Source of the DNA: Methanobrevibacter sp.
GTDB taxonomy: Archaea > Methanobacteriota > Methanobacteria > Methanobacteriales > Methanobacteriaceae
NCBI GenBank assembly: GCA_017434555.1
Contig: JAFRFB010000006.1
Span: 1 to 64,000, forward strand
DNA: 64,000 nt
Direction: 5' to 3'
Numbering within the stretch: the first letter of the stretch is position 1; each line of letters starts with the position of its first letter. This document shows, in pieces, positions 18,090 to 26,853 of the stretch. The position numbers were made by a program, and so were the translations under genes. The notes beneath the pieces are model-generated. The model worked only from the letters and a program-made list of their open reading frames with translations, was not told the DNA's origin and made no database searches.

Positions 18090-19178
18090 TTATAGAGCAA
18101 TTTCACCAGCTAAAGCTGAAGTAAATGCACCTACACCATAAGATTTGTATAATGTAGCAACTTGTTGTAAGTTAGCATTATAGAAATTAGTTTCGTTATT
18201 TGCTAATGTAGAACCTTCAACAAATACTTTAACTAATTTATCAGTTCCTGGGCATAAAACATAAATTTTTTCGTCGTCTAATTTAACTGCAAATTCAGTT
18301 TTGTAATCAGCAACTTGTTCTAATTCAACGCAAGATACTCCGAAGAAATCTCTTAAGTATCCAACCTTAACATATTCATCACCTAATAAGATTCTTGTGT
18401 TTGTTGATGCAGGTAAAATTTTAGATAAAGCTAATTTAGTTCCTAAGAAAATAGGTTTTCTTCCACCATTCCAAGCACTAACTTTTTGAGCTAATGCAAT
18501 AGCAGAATCTTGAGAGAATCCACTGATTTTTAATGCAGCACTACCTGAAGTTGGTAAGTTATTCATCATAGTTGCAAAAGCATCATAGATATCATATCTC
18601 ATTTCAGTTTCGATAGATAATACGGCTTTTCTTACAAATTCAGCTAATGTATAAGCACCTCTTAATACATCATATAAAGAAATACCTACAGAAATTGCGT
18701 GAACTTCTGGAACTACAGTCTTTTCTCCTCTAAATTGTCTAGTGATGTCGAAATCTCTTTTAGCTCTTCCACCTTTAGCAACAATAAATAAATCTCTTGG
18801 TTCAATTTCAACTTTTAGAGTATCTCCCCAAGCACCATTTTTAACTTCTGCGATAACTCCTAAGTCTTTGATTAATGTATCAGGTATAATTAAGTCAGTA
18901 ATCATACCGATGATAGCAAATGCAGATTCTTTAACGTCTGAGAAATTACAGAAAACTGCTAAATCATTGTAATCAGAAACTTTTTTTCCAGACATTCTTT
19001 CGATTTCGTCAGTATAGAATTTTAACATTTTGCTATTCATTTCTTCGAATGTAGTACCAGCGGCGCTACTTTTCTTACCATTGATATATGATTCATAGTA
19101 TTCAACAAATTTAGAATAAGCATCTTTTCTTTCTTCGTCATTTGCTGTGAAATTTAAAACACTATTTGGTAATCTCAT
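18090..19178 (-). CDS. Major capsid protein (HK97 fold)
   Basis: 362 aa, placed exactly where the capsid gene is expected: after protease/scaffold and head-decoration genes and before connectors. The sequence has the long N-arm helices, a middle 'AVFCNFSDVKESAFAIIGM' E-loop-like part, and a C-terminal ending AGEIAL. It has no Cys cluster and high Ala/Gly. AAGGAGGAATATAAA is the ribosome site. High-level expression is implied by its own downstream terminator. Confidence 0.82.
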   Translation of the reverse strand: MRLPNSVLNFTANDEERKDAYSKFVEYYESYINGKKSSAAGTTFEEMNSKMLKFYTDEIERMSGKKVSDYNDLAVFCNFSDVKESAFAIIGMITDLIIPDTLIKDLGVIAEVKNGAWGDTLKVEIEPRDLFIVAKGGRAKRDFDITRQFRGEKTVVPEVHAISVGISLYDVLRGAYTLAEFVRKAVLSIETEMRYDIYDAFATMMNNLPTSGSAALKISGFSQDSAIALAQKVSAWNGGRKPIFLGTKLALSKILPASTNTRILLGDEYVKVGYLRDFFGVSCVELEQVADYKTEFAVKLDDEKIYVLCPGTDKLVKVFVEGSTLANNETNFYNANLQQVATLYKSYGVGAFTSALAGEIAL

Positions 19179-19227
19179 TTTATATTCCTCCTTCTTAATT
19201 TTTATATATTATAATTTATTTGCTAAA

Positions 19228-19761
19228 TTAAATAGCAACACATTCAAGTAAAACAGCAGCAACTCTTTGAGTTCCGATTGCGCTTGCTCCACCAATTGAA
19301 ATATATGCTGAATCATCTAATACTTTGTAGCTTAAACCAGATACAGCAGCACTAGCATATTGTAATTTAGTTTCTCCAGCAGCTACTACAGCATAATCGT
19401 CAGCAGTTCCTTCAATACCGTTAGCAGAGATTAAGATTTTATCTCCAACTTGTGGTCTATAAGCACTAAATACTAATCCTTTTGAGTTAGTAAAGTTTCT
19501 TGGGTCATTTAAACCAATTTTATATTGATTTCCCATTTCGTCTGTCATAATTGAATCTTCTGGACTAAATGCCATATATACATCGTGTAATTCACCACTT
19601 CCGATAGCAGCAGGTGTATAAGTTTGTTTTGCAGAGTCATAAGCTCCAGCCTTAAATACCATACCATTATCATAATCATTAGAACTATCTAAGAAACTTT
19701 GATTTAATGAATCAATGTTTTTAGCAGCAACTAAACTTGGTATTAAAACAATTTTTGCCAT
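19228..19761 (-). CDS. Head protein (decoration or minor capsid)
   Basis: 177 aa, beta-rich and Ala/Gly/Tyr-rich (e.g. VFSAYRPQVGDKILISANG), without membrane segments. It sits between the scaffold and capsid genes, the typical slot of a decoration or head-stabilising protein. AAGGAGG is 7 nt before ATG. No fold can be named from sequence. Confidence 0.55.
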   Translation of the reverse strand: MAKIVLIPSLVAAKNIDSLNQSFLDSSNDYDNGMVFKAGAYDSAKQTYTPAAIGSGELHDVYMAFSPEDSIMTDEMGNQYKIGLNDPRNFTNSKGLVFSAYRPQVGDKILISANGIEGTADDYAVVAAGETKLQYASAAVSGLSYKVLDDSAYISIGGASAIGTQRVAAVLLECVAI

Positions 19762-19789
19762 TTTAATTTCCTCCTTCTTAATTTTTTAA

Positions 19790-20521
19790 TTATTTCCACG
19801 TATATTTACTTGATGTACTTTGTTCATTAACTAATACATCGTTAACAGCCATTCTTGTGATTTTATTTTCTTTAACTTCGAAGTTTTTTCCGCTTTCCAT
19901 TTTATCAAATGCTTTTGCTTTAACTTCGTTGCTAAAAATGTTTAATTCATCTAATGAATATTTCTTTGCTTCTTCTCTTAATTCTGAAATTTCATTATCA
20001 TCAAACACGCTACGTACACCAGAAATTATACTTTCTACTTGAAGTGACTTTTCTTGTTCTTCATACTTTTCAACTTTTTCTTTTAAAACCTCACATTCTT
20101 GTTTTAAAGAATCTCTTTCGGCTTTAACAGTCTCAAAGTCTTCTTCTTTTTCAGGTTCATCAACTTCACAATTTTCAGTAGGAAGATTTTCCTCAGTTTC
20201 AGTCTCAGATGTTTCTGTTTCATTTTTGCATTCCTCTTCAACATCTTTGCATTCGTTTTTGCATTCTTTTTCAACTTTCTCTATATCTTCCTTAGATTCG
20301 TCTTCATCGTCATCTTCTTCCTCAGAATCGTCTTCTGATTTATCGTCTTCAGATTCCAACTTTTTCTCTTTATCATCTTCAGAATACATAGTTTCGTCGT
20401 CTTCTTTAGATGATTCTTCTTGAGTATCAGTAGTTTTAGTTTCTTCTTCAACAACTTCTTCTTTTGTTTCTGCTTCAACTTTAACTTCTTCTACTACTTC
20501 TACTTCTTTAGTTTCATCCAT
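19790..20521 (-). CDS. Internal in-frame start: scaffold-only form
   Basis: ATG at 20521 in frame with the protease-scaffold gene, giving 243 aa (MDETKEV...). AAAGGAGG lies 11 nt upstream, in a place where the coding sequence does not require it. The product would contain only the acidic and coiled-coil scaffold. Nested protease/scaffold genes of this type are established in lambda (C/Nu3) and some Firmicutes phages. Translation from this ATG is inferred. Confidence 0.6.
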   Translation of the reverse strand: MDETKEVEVVEEVKVEAETKEEVVEEETKTTDTQEESSKEDDETMYSEDDKEKKLESEDDKSEDDSEEEDDDEDESKEDIEKVEKECKNECKDVEEECKNETETSETETEENLPTENCEVDEPEKEEDFETVKAERDSLKQECEVLKEKVEKYEEQEKSLQVESIISGVRSVFDDNEISELREEAKKYSLDELNIFSNEVKAKAFDKMESGKNFEVKENKITRMAVNDVLVNEQSTSSKYTWK

Positions 20522-21142
20522 TGTACCTTTTTCCTCCTTTCCTGAAAATTCCGTAACAATTGTATTATCACGGTGTTCATTATATACTTTTAGTGCATTT
20601 TCGCAGTCGAATTTGATTATAGATGCACTACTGCCTTCACAGGCAGGTACGTGGTTTAATCCTAAAATGGTAACTCCATTGAAAACAAATTCTTCAATAG
20701 TTAATAAGTTATCATTTTCATCTACTTGCCCAGCAAGAACTGTAATTTCCATAGATACATCTCTATGATTACCTTTCTCTTTAAATATCTCATAAGCCCA
20801 GTTTGCGTATACTTTAGACATTATAGCTTGAGCAACCAAATATGTTCTCCCTTTTCTTTTTTCAAATTTCATTTTTGAGCTTTCTGGGAAAAATCCAACT
20901 ATTTGTTCATCTGGTTCGTGACCTTCAAAATCATTGCCGTCAAAACCAGCAACTAAAAATTTATTTTTTAATGTATCTTTAGCCCTTACTAAAGCCTCTC
21001 TTGTTATAGGAACATTATGTCTATTATTGCCGTCGTGGCACACATAAATTTCTACAACAGCTAGTTGACTATCCGAATATTCTTCTGGAACTATTTCAAA
21101 ACTAGCCACATCAATAGAGAATTTTTCTAATTCCTTATCCAT
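19790..21142 (-). CDS. Prohead protease fused to acidic scaffold
   Basis: 450 aa. Residues 1-185 form a capsid-maturation-protease-like domain (VYVCHDGNNRHNVPITREAL ... GHEPDEQIVGFFP ... DVSMEITVLAGQ ... LGLNHVPAC). Residues ~205-320 are extremely acidic and Lys/Glu-rich, and ~330-430 are coiled coil, as in scaffolds that are later digested. It ends KYTWK. An internal start inside this gene could make the scaffold alone (separate feature). Confidence 0.75.
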   Translation of the reverse strand: MDKELEKFSIDVASFEIVPEEYSDSQLAVVEIYVCHDGNNRHNVPITREALVRAKDTLKNKFLVAGFDGNDFEGHEPDEQIVGFFPESSKMKFEKRKGRTYLVAQAIMSKVYANWAYEIFKEKGNHRDVSMEITVLAGQVDENDNLLTIEEFVFNGVTILGLNHVPACEGSSASIIKFDCENALKVYNEHRDNTIVTEFSGKEEKGTMDETKEVEVVEEVKVEAETKEEVVEEETKTTDTQEESSKEDDETMYSEDDKEKKLESEDDKSEDDSEEEDDDEDESKEDIEKVEKECKNECKDVEEECKNETETSETETEENLPTENCEVDEPEKEEDFETVKAERDSLKQECEVLKEKVEKYEEQEKSLQVESIISGVRSVFDDNEISELREEAKKYSLDELNIFSNEVKAKAFDKMESGKNFEVKENKITRMAVNDVLVNEQSTSSKYTWK

Positions 21143-21347
21143 TTATAACCCCTGCCTTTCTTAATATTTCAAATCTGACAGGTAAATGAGATAAGGTATC
21201 TTGTAATTCTTTGGTATTAGAGAATTTCATCTTATCTCCATCTCTACCTAATAAAGGAAATCCTTTTTTTAATAAGAAGTTACCAAGTGTTTTACCACAA
21301 GTATATACATTAGAAAAATTCATATCTTTAATATTACTTATAAACAT
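21135..21347 (-). CDS. Small protein between portal and protease
   Basis: 70 aa, basic (MFISNIKDMNFSNVYTCGKTLGN start), ending with VRFEILRKAGVING. Its end overlaps the start of the protease gene by 8 nt, so the two are probably translationally coupled. Function unknown; its position suggests a head or portal assembly helper. Confidence 0.55.
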   Translation of the reverse strand: MFISNIKDMNFSNVYTCGKTLGNFLLKKGFPLLGRDGDKMKFSNTKELQDTLSHLPVRFEILRKAGVING

Positions 21348-21362
21348 ATATAACTCCTCCTT

Positions 21363-23015
21363 TTATTGATTTCCACCTTTTTCTATATTTGACCCTCTAC
21401 TTCTAGTTTCTTCACCACTATCTGTCAAGTCACTATCTTTAGAGGCTGGTCTACCGGCTCCATTATTTGGAGTAGAACCTTGAGTAACATTACCTTGTGT
21501 ATAAATGTTAATCATTGGTCTTAATTTTTCAATAAAATCACTTGCGTTCATTTCTTCAAGTTCTCTTTCAAGTTCTATTTTATTCATACCTAATGAAGAA
21601 GCAATTTTATTTGGTAATACCACACCTTTATCAGCATATTTAAAAGCTTCATCTTGTCTAGCTTCTCTGTCAAATTTATCGTTTGTTCCAACAAATCTAA
21701 AACTCCATTTAAATTTTTTAGTATGTTTATTTGCATAATATTCTAAAAAATTTTCAAATTGTGGATATATTGATTTAACCAACATTCTATCAATATCTAT
21801 AGAAAATTGACTTTCTATTGCATTTTGATTTTCTTTTGTAGAAAATATAACTTTACCACCACTTAGTAAAGAACTTGTTATACTCATAAATGTTTCATAT
21901 GTATCATTATCAGTATTTTTAAATTCTACCCCTTTAATATCTTCAGTTGGCAACGCTAAAACTTTAATAGCAGCTTCCAATCCTTGAGTTGCTAAGCCAA
22001 TAAATTTACCTAAAGTATCAGCATCAATAGCTAACTGATTGGCAACACTAGCAGCCTTCTTTTCATTTAGATATGGAATAGAAGAAACTAATAATTTCCT
22101 TGCCGCCGCCATACTTTGATTAATCTGAAGATTTCTCATTACAGGAATTGCAGCCATCTCTGGTAACATTCCTGAGAAAAATGGAATTTGTAAATTATGA
22201 TTTGGATTAAATTTAAATACCCAACATCCATCTGCCGGGTCTGTTTGTGTCCACAATGCAAAACTGCCAGTTCTTTTATTTATTTTATTACTTGGTATAT
22301 ATGGTTTTACTTGTTTACCATCAAACATTTCCAAATATCTTTTCTTTATCCAATCAGGATAACAATTTATATCAACTTCCCCCTGAAGAAACCAATTCAT
22401 ATCAATGTCATACAATAATCCATATTCCCATTTCCCAGTAATTAAAGCGTATTGAGATGGAAACTCTTGTATAACAGATTTATCTCCTAATTCTCTAAAC
22501 ATTGCATAATATGTTTCATTCATCACAATGTTCCAAGTTATATTCTTGAATTGTTCCCTATAATTAAATGCATTTATAAATTTTTTAATTTCTTCATAAT
22601 CATTTTTATATTTATTTGTTTTATAATCTTCTGGTTTTGCATTTTTACAAGAAATTTCCAAATCAAATGCGGGTAGGTTAGCTAAATATTCTTGATTTCT
22701 TTTATACATTAAGCTGCTAAAATAATAAGATTGTCCATAATTAACTATATTACCTTCATTTTCAATAGGGTTTGATAATGCTTCGTCTATTTTCTTTCCA
22801 TTAGGCGTACTATTTGTTGCAATATTCATTCTTTTCATTATTTCGTTTTGTGTATACGGAGTAAAAGCTCCAGCATCAGCCATACCTTTTGAAAAACTTT
22901 GTACATCAAAAGTTCCGTTCATTATTTGTTCATCTCTAATACTTAATGCGTTATCTAATGCTTGTAGAACTTCATTAACTTGTTTTTCGGTTAGTTTAAC
23001 TTTATTATTGCTCAA
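21363..23015 (-). CDS. Portal protein
   Basis: 550 aa, in the canonical slot directly after large terminase. Rich in Asn/Tyr with a helical C-half; the N-half carries the portal-type helices and the C-terminal tail is disordered (GRPASKDSDLTDSGEETRSRGS, abbreviated). TTG start at 23015 with AGGTGA 6 nt upstream fits better than later ATGs. Confidence 0.82.
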   Translation of the reverse strand: MSNNKVKLTEKQVNEVLQALDNALSIRDEQIMNGTFDVQSFSKGMADAGAFTPYTQNEIMKRMNIATNSTPNGKKIDEALSNPIENEGNIVNYGQSYYFSSLMYKRNQEYLANLPAFDLEISCKNAKPEDYKTNKYKNDYEEIKKFINAFNYREQFKNITWNIVMNETYYAMFRELGDKSVIQEFPSQYALITGKWEYGLLYDIDMNWFLQGEVDINCYPDWIKKRYLEMFDGKQVKPYIPSNKINKRTGSFALWTQTDPADGCWVFKFNPNHNLQIPFFSGMLPEMAAIPVMRNLQINQSMAAARKLLVSSIPYLNEKKAASVANQLAIDADTLGKFIGLATQGLEAAIKVLALPTEDIKGVEFKNTDNDTYETFMSITSSLLSGGKVIFSTKENQNAIESQFSIDIDRMLVKSIYPQFENFLEYYANKHTKKFKWSFRFVGTNDKFDREARQDEAFKYADKGVVLPNKIASSLGMNKIELERELEEMNASDFIEKLRPMINIYTQGNVTQGSTPNNGAGRPASKDSDLTDSGEETRSRGSNIEKGGNQ

Positions 23016-23033
23016 TCTTATTCACCTACCTTT

Positions 23034-24257
23034 CTAATAAATATATTTTTTTAAATAAGATAAAGCATCAATATCTTTTTTATACATATCTGCCTTACCT
23101 TGCTTTTCGTATTCCCATACCACAGATAATCCATACATTAAACTGGTAGCACGGTCTCTTTTTTTACTTTTTACTATTCTTGTATAAATAATCTTCCCGC
23201 CTTCGGAATAAGATTGTTTTATATTGCTTAATTCCTGAACAAGATTATCGTGCTCAACGTGAATAACCTGTTCTTCTGGTCTATATTTACCATTTTTGTA
23301 TTCCTCATCCGTTTCACTACTATCAACTAACAATTGAAGACTTCCATCTTCAAATCCAGTTTTCATATAAGGATAAAAAGTACTATTAAATTCTTGTGTT
23401 GCGGTGATTCCTCTAATCATTGGAGATGCATCAGGAAGCAATAATTGTGCTTCTTCATCATCATCGCAAATTAATGGTGGAAACTCTTCCATTTCTCCCC
23501 TTGTATTTCTTGCACTCCAAGGTTCTTCCAATAATGATAATAAACCTTGTCCAGCAGACTGAGCGTCTATTACCAATTTTTCTGTATTTGGGAATCTAAT
23601 ATGTATTAATTCTCTTAAAAAATCTCTTTGCTCTTTTAATGTTGCGCCATTCATTGTTTTTGTAAAAACAATTTGTTTAGTAAATGTACCATTTTTTCTT
23701 GGTATTAATTTGATAACGTGCGTACAGGCATTATCAGAGCCAGATTTACCAGACACGGCAACGTCGTGTGTGACAATATATGAATATTGGCATTTTTTTG
23801 GTTGCTCTAATTCACACCTATCGATAACTCTACATTTAGAAGTTATATCATATGGATAATAACTATCATTTGCACTACCAACAAATCGACCTTCGTATTC
23901 ATAAGCCCATTTGTCCAATGTCATTTCAGGGTCATTTTTTTCGAGCATCATACTTTCTTCTGTAAATAAACCAGCGTCAATACCAACCGTATAATCAAGA
24001 CTTGCAACAAAATAATTTTTATCGCCAGAAACCATATTACTATAAAAATTTAAAAATCTTTGATATAAGTCACAAGTTTTTAACCAAGCAGAAGATATGT
24101 AAACCATTCTTCCATCTTCATACGGTGCTTCTGGGAATTTCTTTCTTAATTCTACTGCATTTTCTCTTGGCGTTTTTGTCATAGGAATTAAAACCTCTTT
24201 TAATGCTTCCGTTTTTACCAATCTAGCTTCATCAACTAAAATTAATTGAAATCTCCA
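23034..24257 (-). CDS. terL: Large terminase, exon 2 (ATPase end and nuclease)
   Basis: The reading frame begins TGG at 24257, right after the intron, with Walker B-type LILVDEAR immediately following. The nuclease half shows catalytic-type motifs: HDVAVS, LVIDAQSAG and KKRDRATSLMYGL. Combined with exon 1 the product is 588 aa, normal for phage terminases. The first 12 codons before the TTG at 24221 belong to the protein only when spliced. Confidence 0.9.
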   Translation of the reverse strand, partial: WRFQLILVDEARLVKTEALKEVLIPMTKTPRENAVELRKKFPEAPYEDGRMVYISSAWLKTCDLYQRFLNFYSNMVSGDKNYFVASLDYTVGIDAGLFTEESMMLEKNDPEMTLDKWAYEYEGRFVGSANDSYYPYDITSKCRVIDRCELEQPKKCQYSYIVTHDVAVSGKSGSDNACTHVIKLIPRKNGTFTKQIVFTKTMNGATLKEQRDFLRELIHIRFPNTEKLVIDAQSAGQGLLSLLEEPWSARNTRGEMEEFPPLICDDDEEAQLLLPDASPMIRGITATQEFNSTFYPYMKTGFEDGSLQLLVDSSETDEEYKNGKYRPEEQVIHVEHDNLVQELSNIKQSYSEGGKIIYTRIVKSKKRDRATSLMYGLSVVWEYEKQGKADMYKKDIDALSYLKKYIY

Positions 24258-25336
24258 CTGTTATGTTACTTTATTAAGTCGTTAATTTAATAAAGATTAA
24301 TTTATTCATCTATATATTTAAAGTGCATATTTTTATATTTATTTCTTTGTCCTAAACAAACCCTTGAAACACCTTTTCCGTTTTGCGCTCCTAAATAAAG
24401 ACCCGCAGCATATGCGCTTTCAAAAATCATATCTAATTCTTCGCAATATACTTTCTTTTTATTTGGTGCACACATAACTCCTCTTAAACCTTTATTCCAA
24501 GGCGCCTTATTAATTTTAGATTTTTGACCATTAATAAAATTTTGCCAAATATCCGGTCTATGCATTGCTTGTTTTGTTTTTTCTGAAATTTTCTTTTTCA
24601 TTGCATCCGTCATTCTACTTTTTGTAGCTTGACTCATTTTCTTTCTTGATTCTTCTGTAATAGTAAAATATGTACTATCGCTAGGAATCTGCATATTACA
24701 TTTCGGATTTAATTTTTGTATCCAAAACATTTCTCTTTCAGTTAAATCTTTTGGGTCACATTCCTCTATTTCACTAAAAATAAAATCACTTCCATATTTA
24801 TTATATAATCTTTGTAAATATATATTATAATGATTATTATTTCTTAATTTTCTTAAATGTGAACTTTTTCTACTTCTTAAATTAATAGATTGACCAACAT
24901 AAATACATTCTCCTTGACAATCTATTCTATAAATTCCGCTATGTTCATTCATTATTATCATCTCCTTAATAGATTTTAATAAAATAATGGGTAATTTAAA
25001 TAATTAAGGTATTTAAAAACAACCGTCGTTGCTGTCCCCATAAATGAATAAATTAATTTTCTTATACTTTCATATAAGCACTGACTATATCTTCATCTAC
25101 AGCATTACCTGTTTAGAGGAGGGTACTTCGTATCACTTGATACTACGAGCTAAGCTCTAGTCGATGAACCTTTCCTTTCGGACTCGGCTGCTGATTAACT
25201 CATAAATATTTATTTTTAAACATTCACACTTATACCATTTAAGGTATTATGTTGTAGTTAAATATTCTTAAAGTGTTTCCAGCAATTCTCCCTCTTTTAT
25301 TTTTCGTATATTTCTATACGGAGAAGCAATAAATTT
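24258..25336 (-). other. Group I intron in the large terminase gene
   Basis: 1079 nt between two terminase exons that fuse in frame. P1 can form between the exon end GAGAGGU and intron GCUUCUC (25321-25327), ending in the U-G pair required at the 5' splice site; the intron ends in G. The core shows GGTTCATCGACTAGAG (25155-25170) and AAGATATAGTC (25083-25093), the P7 region hallmark of group I introns. A 9-bp P9-like stem (CTTTATTAA/TTAATAAAG) lies near the 3' end. A GIY-YIG gene is inside. Confidence 0.9.
24302..24952 (-). CDS. Intron-encoded GIY-YIG homing endonuclease
   Basis: 216 aa from ATG 24952, chosen for AAGGAG at 9 nt; the ATG three codons earlier directly abuts the ribosome site. 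N-terminal catalytic domain: GIYRIDC...CIYVGQS (GIY and YVG), then Arg and Glu-containing helix. The middle has the NUMOD3-like PWNKGLRG motif and C-terminus resembles NUMOD1 (VSRVCLGQRNKYKNMHFKYI). It would cut intronless copies of the terminase gene and spread the intron. Confidence 0.92.
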   Translation of the reverse strand: MNEHSGIYRIDCQGECIYVGQSINLRSRKSSHLRKLRNNNHYNIYLQRLYNKYGSDFIFSEIEECDPKDLTEREMFWIQKLNPKCNMQIPSDSTYFTITEESRKKMSQATKSRMTDAMKKKISEKTKQAMHRPDIWQNFINGQKSKINKAPWNKGLRGVMCAPNKKKVYCEELDMIFESAYAAGLYLGAQNGKGVSRVCLGQRNKYKNMHFKYIDE

Positions 25337-25879
25337 ACCTCTCGAGCTATCCCCTTTTTGATTATTACCTAGGGTAAAAGCTCTAATTGAGCTTCCATTT
25401 TTAAATTCTACAATGCAGTTGTCCTGCCCAGTATTAATATTTGAAATTTCTCTTTTTATGTTTTCGTTTTTTATTAATTCTCCCTCAATTTTTTGTTTTA
25501 TAACCATTCTTGCCTGATTACCATTACCAGATACTATACCTATTTTAATTCCAGGATATAAAATAGCCATACAAGTGATAAATATTGCAGCAATATATGA
25601 TTTAGTTAAACCTCTACACATAATAAACATTATGTTAGGAAACCTTCCCATTGCTCTCAACAATAATCTTTGAAATGGGAATAAATTTGTCATCCCTAAA
25701 ATATCTACTGCAAATTCATCAACATAATATCTATAATATGATAAGAATTTAGTCCATTCTTCATAATCAATTTTTTCCGTGTTAATAGGGTCATAACTCA
25801 ATGGAGAATCTGTATTATCATATCCCCACGTTTTTTGAGCCTCAACTCCTTTACGAACTTTTTTTACATTTACAGCCAT
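25337..25879 (-). CDS. terL: Large terminase, exon 1 (ATPase N-terminal half)
   Basis: 181 codons, ending ...SSRG at the intron. Contains the modified Walker A MCRGLTKSY (residues 88-95), typical of phage terminases that have CRGLSKS in place of GxGKT, and the GNNQKGDSSRG motif before Walker B. Read straight on, the frame would stop at 25268 inside the intron, making a truncated product. Start is 1 nt from the small terminase stop. Confidence 0.9.
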
Positions 25880-25880
25880 A

Positions 25881-26708
25881 TTACAAACTCTTATTAATAT
25901 TCATAAATTGGTCTATAATCTTATCAAACATATCTTTATCTTCTGGTATATGTTGAGGAACGAAATTATGTTTTTCCACAGCATCAAAAACTCTACCAAA
26001 GCATCCAAGTGAAACGTCACTTGCACTTCTTTGACTTTCTGCAAATTGTGCAGATTTTGATAATCTATCAAAATTTGATACAGCAGTATTATATGCGCTT
26101 ACCGCATCTTTATCTTCAGGATTATCTCTCATAAAATTATAAGTATCATTCATTATTAATGACGCCTGTGCAATTCTTCTAGCATAATCCTTATGATTTG
26201 TCGTAATTATTTTGAAATCGTTATTTAAATCTTGATAATATTTATTTAAATAATCAATTTCTCTTTTTGAATAATATCCTTGCCATTCATCATTCCACTC
26301 TTTTATTTCTTTACCATCTTCATCTCTTTCTATGTGAGCTGAATCTTCATATATGCTGTCTTTAAATCGAGCATTTTCATATCTAGTTTTATAAGTGGAA
26401 TTTATTAAATTTAAATATGTTTCAATATAGTCGCCATCTACGCTCGCAAGAGCCTCCCTCCAAATATCTTGAATAAATGGTGTGTCTAAGGTTTGTAAGA
26501 TTTCATAAATAGTTTCCATATTGTCAATGTTAATAACTTTTTTTATACAATCTTTACAATATGGATGATATCCAATATAAGCATTTCTTGATTTATAAAA
26601 ATTACTTGTTGGTTGATATCTACCCATAGCATTACAATCTTTATTTTGACAAATCTTTTTTGGCTCTTTTGGCAGACTATTTGTAACAGTTTTGTTTTTA
26701 GTCGCCAT
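25881..26708 (-). CDS. terS: Putative small terminase with N-terminal zinc module
   Basis: 275 aa. The N-terminus carries Cys at ~20, 25, 51 and 54 (CQNKDCN ... YCKDCIKK), a zinc-ribbon type fold, then helical body with a Lys/Asp-rich C-end. It lies 1 nt before the large terminase. This position is where the DNA-recognition subunit sits, but no terminase HTH could be identified, so the call rests mainly on context. Confidence 0.55.
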   Translation of the reverse strand: MATKNKTVTNSLPKEPKKICQNKDCNAMGRYQPTSNFYKSRNAYIGYHPYCKDCIKKVINIDNMETIYEILQTLDTPFIQDIWREALASVDGDYIETYLNLINSTYKTRYENARFKDSIYEDSAHIERDEDGKEIKEWNDEWQGYYSKREIDYLNKYYQDLNNDFKIITTNHKDYARRIAQASLIMNDTYNFMRDNPEDKDAVSAYNTAVSNFDRLSKSAQFAESQRSASDVSLGCFGRVFDAVEKHNFVPQHIPEDKDMFDKIIDQFMNINKSL

Positions 26709-26734
26709 TTAAACACCTTTCTTTCTTAATTTCA

Positions 26735-26830
26735 AGCAGCAGCCGACAAAAGTCGGCAAGTGTGTTGCAAAGCAACTCCTTCTATTTTGTGTTTTACCAT
26801 ATAGGTCGCCGAAGCTAGGCTGGGGCTGCT
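26735..26830 (-). ncRNA. GC-rich structured leader before small terminase
   Basis: In an otherwise AT-rich genome this 96-nt stretch can fold as a multi-branched RNA on the minus strand: outer stem AGCAGC/GCTGCT (26825-26830 with 26735-26740), inside it GCCGAC-TTTT-GTCGGC (26742-26757) and GTTGC-TTT-GCAAC (26764-26776). It forms part of the leader of the small terminase gene. Candidates: packaging (pac/cos) site, regulatory RNA, or leader of the packaging operon. Confidence 0.5.
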
Positions 26831-26853
26831 ATCTCCCATCATAAAAAAGAACC

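Noticed and set aside
23034-25879. Broken large terminase (pseudogene or frameshift)
   Set aside because: Exons fuse in frame once a group I intron with matching P1, P7 and terminal G is removed.
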